Both the position numbers and the translations under genes were made by a program. Shown here one piece after another: positions 63,261-64,000 of a stretch of DNA of 64,000 nt (the stretch's first letter is position 1; each line of letters opens with the position of its first letter). The notes below the pieces were generated by a model. It saw nothing but the letters and a program-made list of their open reading frames with translations, was not told the origin of the DNA and made no database searches. The stretch covers positions 10,319,153 through 10,383,152 of the forward strand of contig NC_136020.1 of the NCBI RefSeq assembly GCF_048128805.1, read 5' to 3'. Origin of the DNA: Centroberyx gerrardi. Its lineage: Eukaryota > Chordata > Actinopteri > Beryciformes > Berycidae.

Positions 63261-64000
63261 CTGCAGAGACAGAGGAGCAGAGACCCCATTGCTGCTTTCG
63301 CACTCTCCCCAGAACCACAAAACAAAACACTCTTTTCTACAATGGCCAGGAATGATTCTGCAGCTTGAAACCTCTATTTGAGGCCTGGCCATCATTCTGT
63401 CATCAGTAATAGCCTCTATAAAATGAAGGACTTCTGCTGCACAAAGACTTATTGATGAATTGAGCTCAGGAAAAAGAAGAAAAGAAGCACTCTGCTCATT
63501 AAAAATATGCTCATTAAGCCCGAACATTGTTAGACTTTGAAACAGAAGGATCGTAAAAATGGGCAGAACAGATCGAAGAATGGATGGAACACAGAAGTGA
63601 AAGAATAAACTATGGTGACAAGAAATACGCTGTGCAGCAAGTATGCCTCGGTAGGATGTCAAGGATTTAGTAGATCAATTTGTCGGTTAGACCAACTAGA
63701 GCACTTTGAGATAACCAGTTTGGCCTTGTGAGATTCTGGCAGTAAAACCTTGCAGAGCAGATTAAAAGACTGGCTATGGTAACATAAGCGGAGGAGGGCA
63801 GAGGTAGGGCAGCGTCTGAGACTGGGAAAAAAAGTAGTGGAGTGAAACAGGGAGACATATGGAGCAATTTAGTTCAGGCCGGGCTACTACACATCATTCA
63901 CTGGGGTTAAAAGGTGAGAGGTGCACAGATGTTGCCAAGTACTCCAAAAGGATCCTGGACTAACATAAACTTTCGCCGTGAGAGATCGCCTTGTCGAGTT
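63261..64000. other. iqsec3 intron, right edge
   Basis: I looked for the preceding exon (the end of the Sec7-PH linker) on the minus strand and did not find it, so it lies to the right of the window. Confidence 0.55.

Overview
The window is nuclear DNA of a ray-finned (very probably teleost) fish. It has short exons with GT-AG splice sites, long introns full of (CA)n/(GT)n and (CT)n microsatellites, and remnants of transposon families common in fish genomes (Tc1/mariner, Harbinger-like, piggyBac, hAT, RTE/L2-like LINEs). Predicted proteins match vertebrate families. I assembled all exons by hand from reading frame, splice-site consensus and remembered family sequences; no alignment or transcript evidence was available.

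Layout from left to right: (1) 1-2890, minus strand: 5' half of a parp11-like gene encoding the WWE domain; its catalytic exons lie beyond the left edge. (2) About 2.9-4.0 kb: a probable head-to-head promoter interval. (3) 4535-19970, plus strand: a complete 15-exon SLC6 transporter of the betaine/GABA (BGT1/GAT2/GAT3) branch, 635 aa, with several unusual features. (4) 19971-31869: about 12 kb of intergenic DNA holding a decayed piggyBac element and, near its right end, probable 5' non-coding sequence of the next gene. (5) 31870-44729, plus strand: a complete 14-exon GAT-1 (slc6a1-like) transporter, 597 aa, whose third intron holds an old tandem duplication and whose fifth intron holds an antisense tRNA-Arg(TCG) gene. 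(6) About 44.7-50.1 kb: converging 3' ends. (7) 50083-63260, minus strand: the last six coding exons of iqsec3 (C-terminal part of the PH domain and the tail with a PDZ ligand); upstream exons lie beyond the right edge.

Functionally this is a GABA-centred neighbourhood: two Na+/Cl- coupled transporters that clear GABA or related osmolytes, next to iqsec3, an Arf exchange factor of inhibitory synapses. In humans IQSEC3 sits beside SLC6A12/SLC6A13 on 12p13 and PARP11 is on the same arm, so the block looks syntenic. A GAT-1 type gene inside it is not seen in mammals. I found no clearly new biological system. The best leads are that extra GAT-1 paralogue, the divergent TM10-TM12 of the first transporter, splice sites built out of microsatellites, and several unexplained inverted or tandem repeats.
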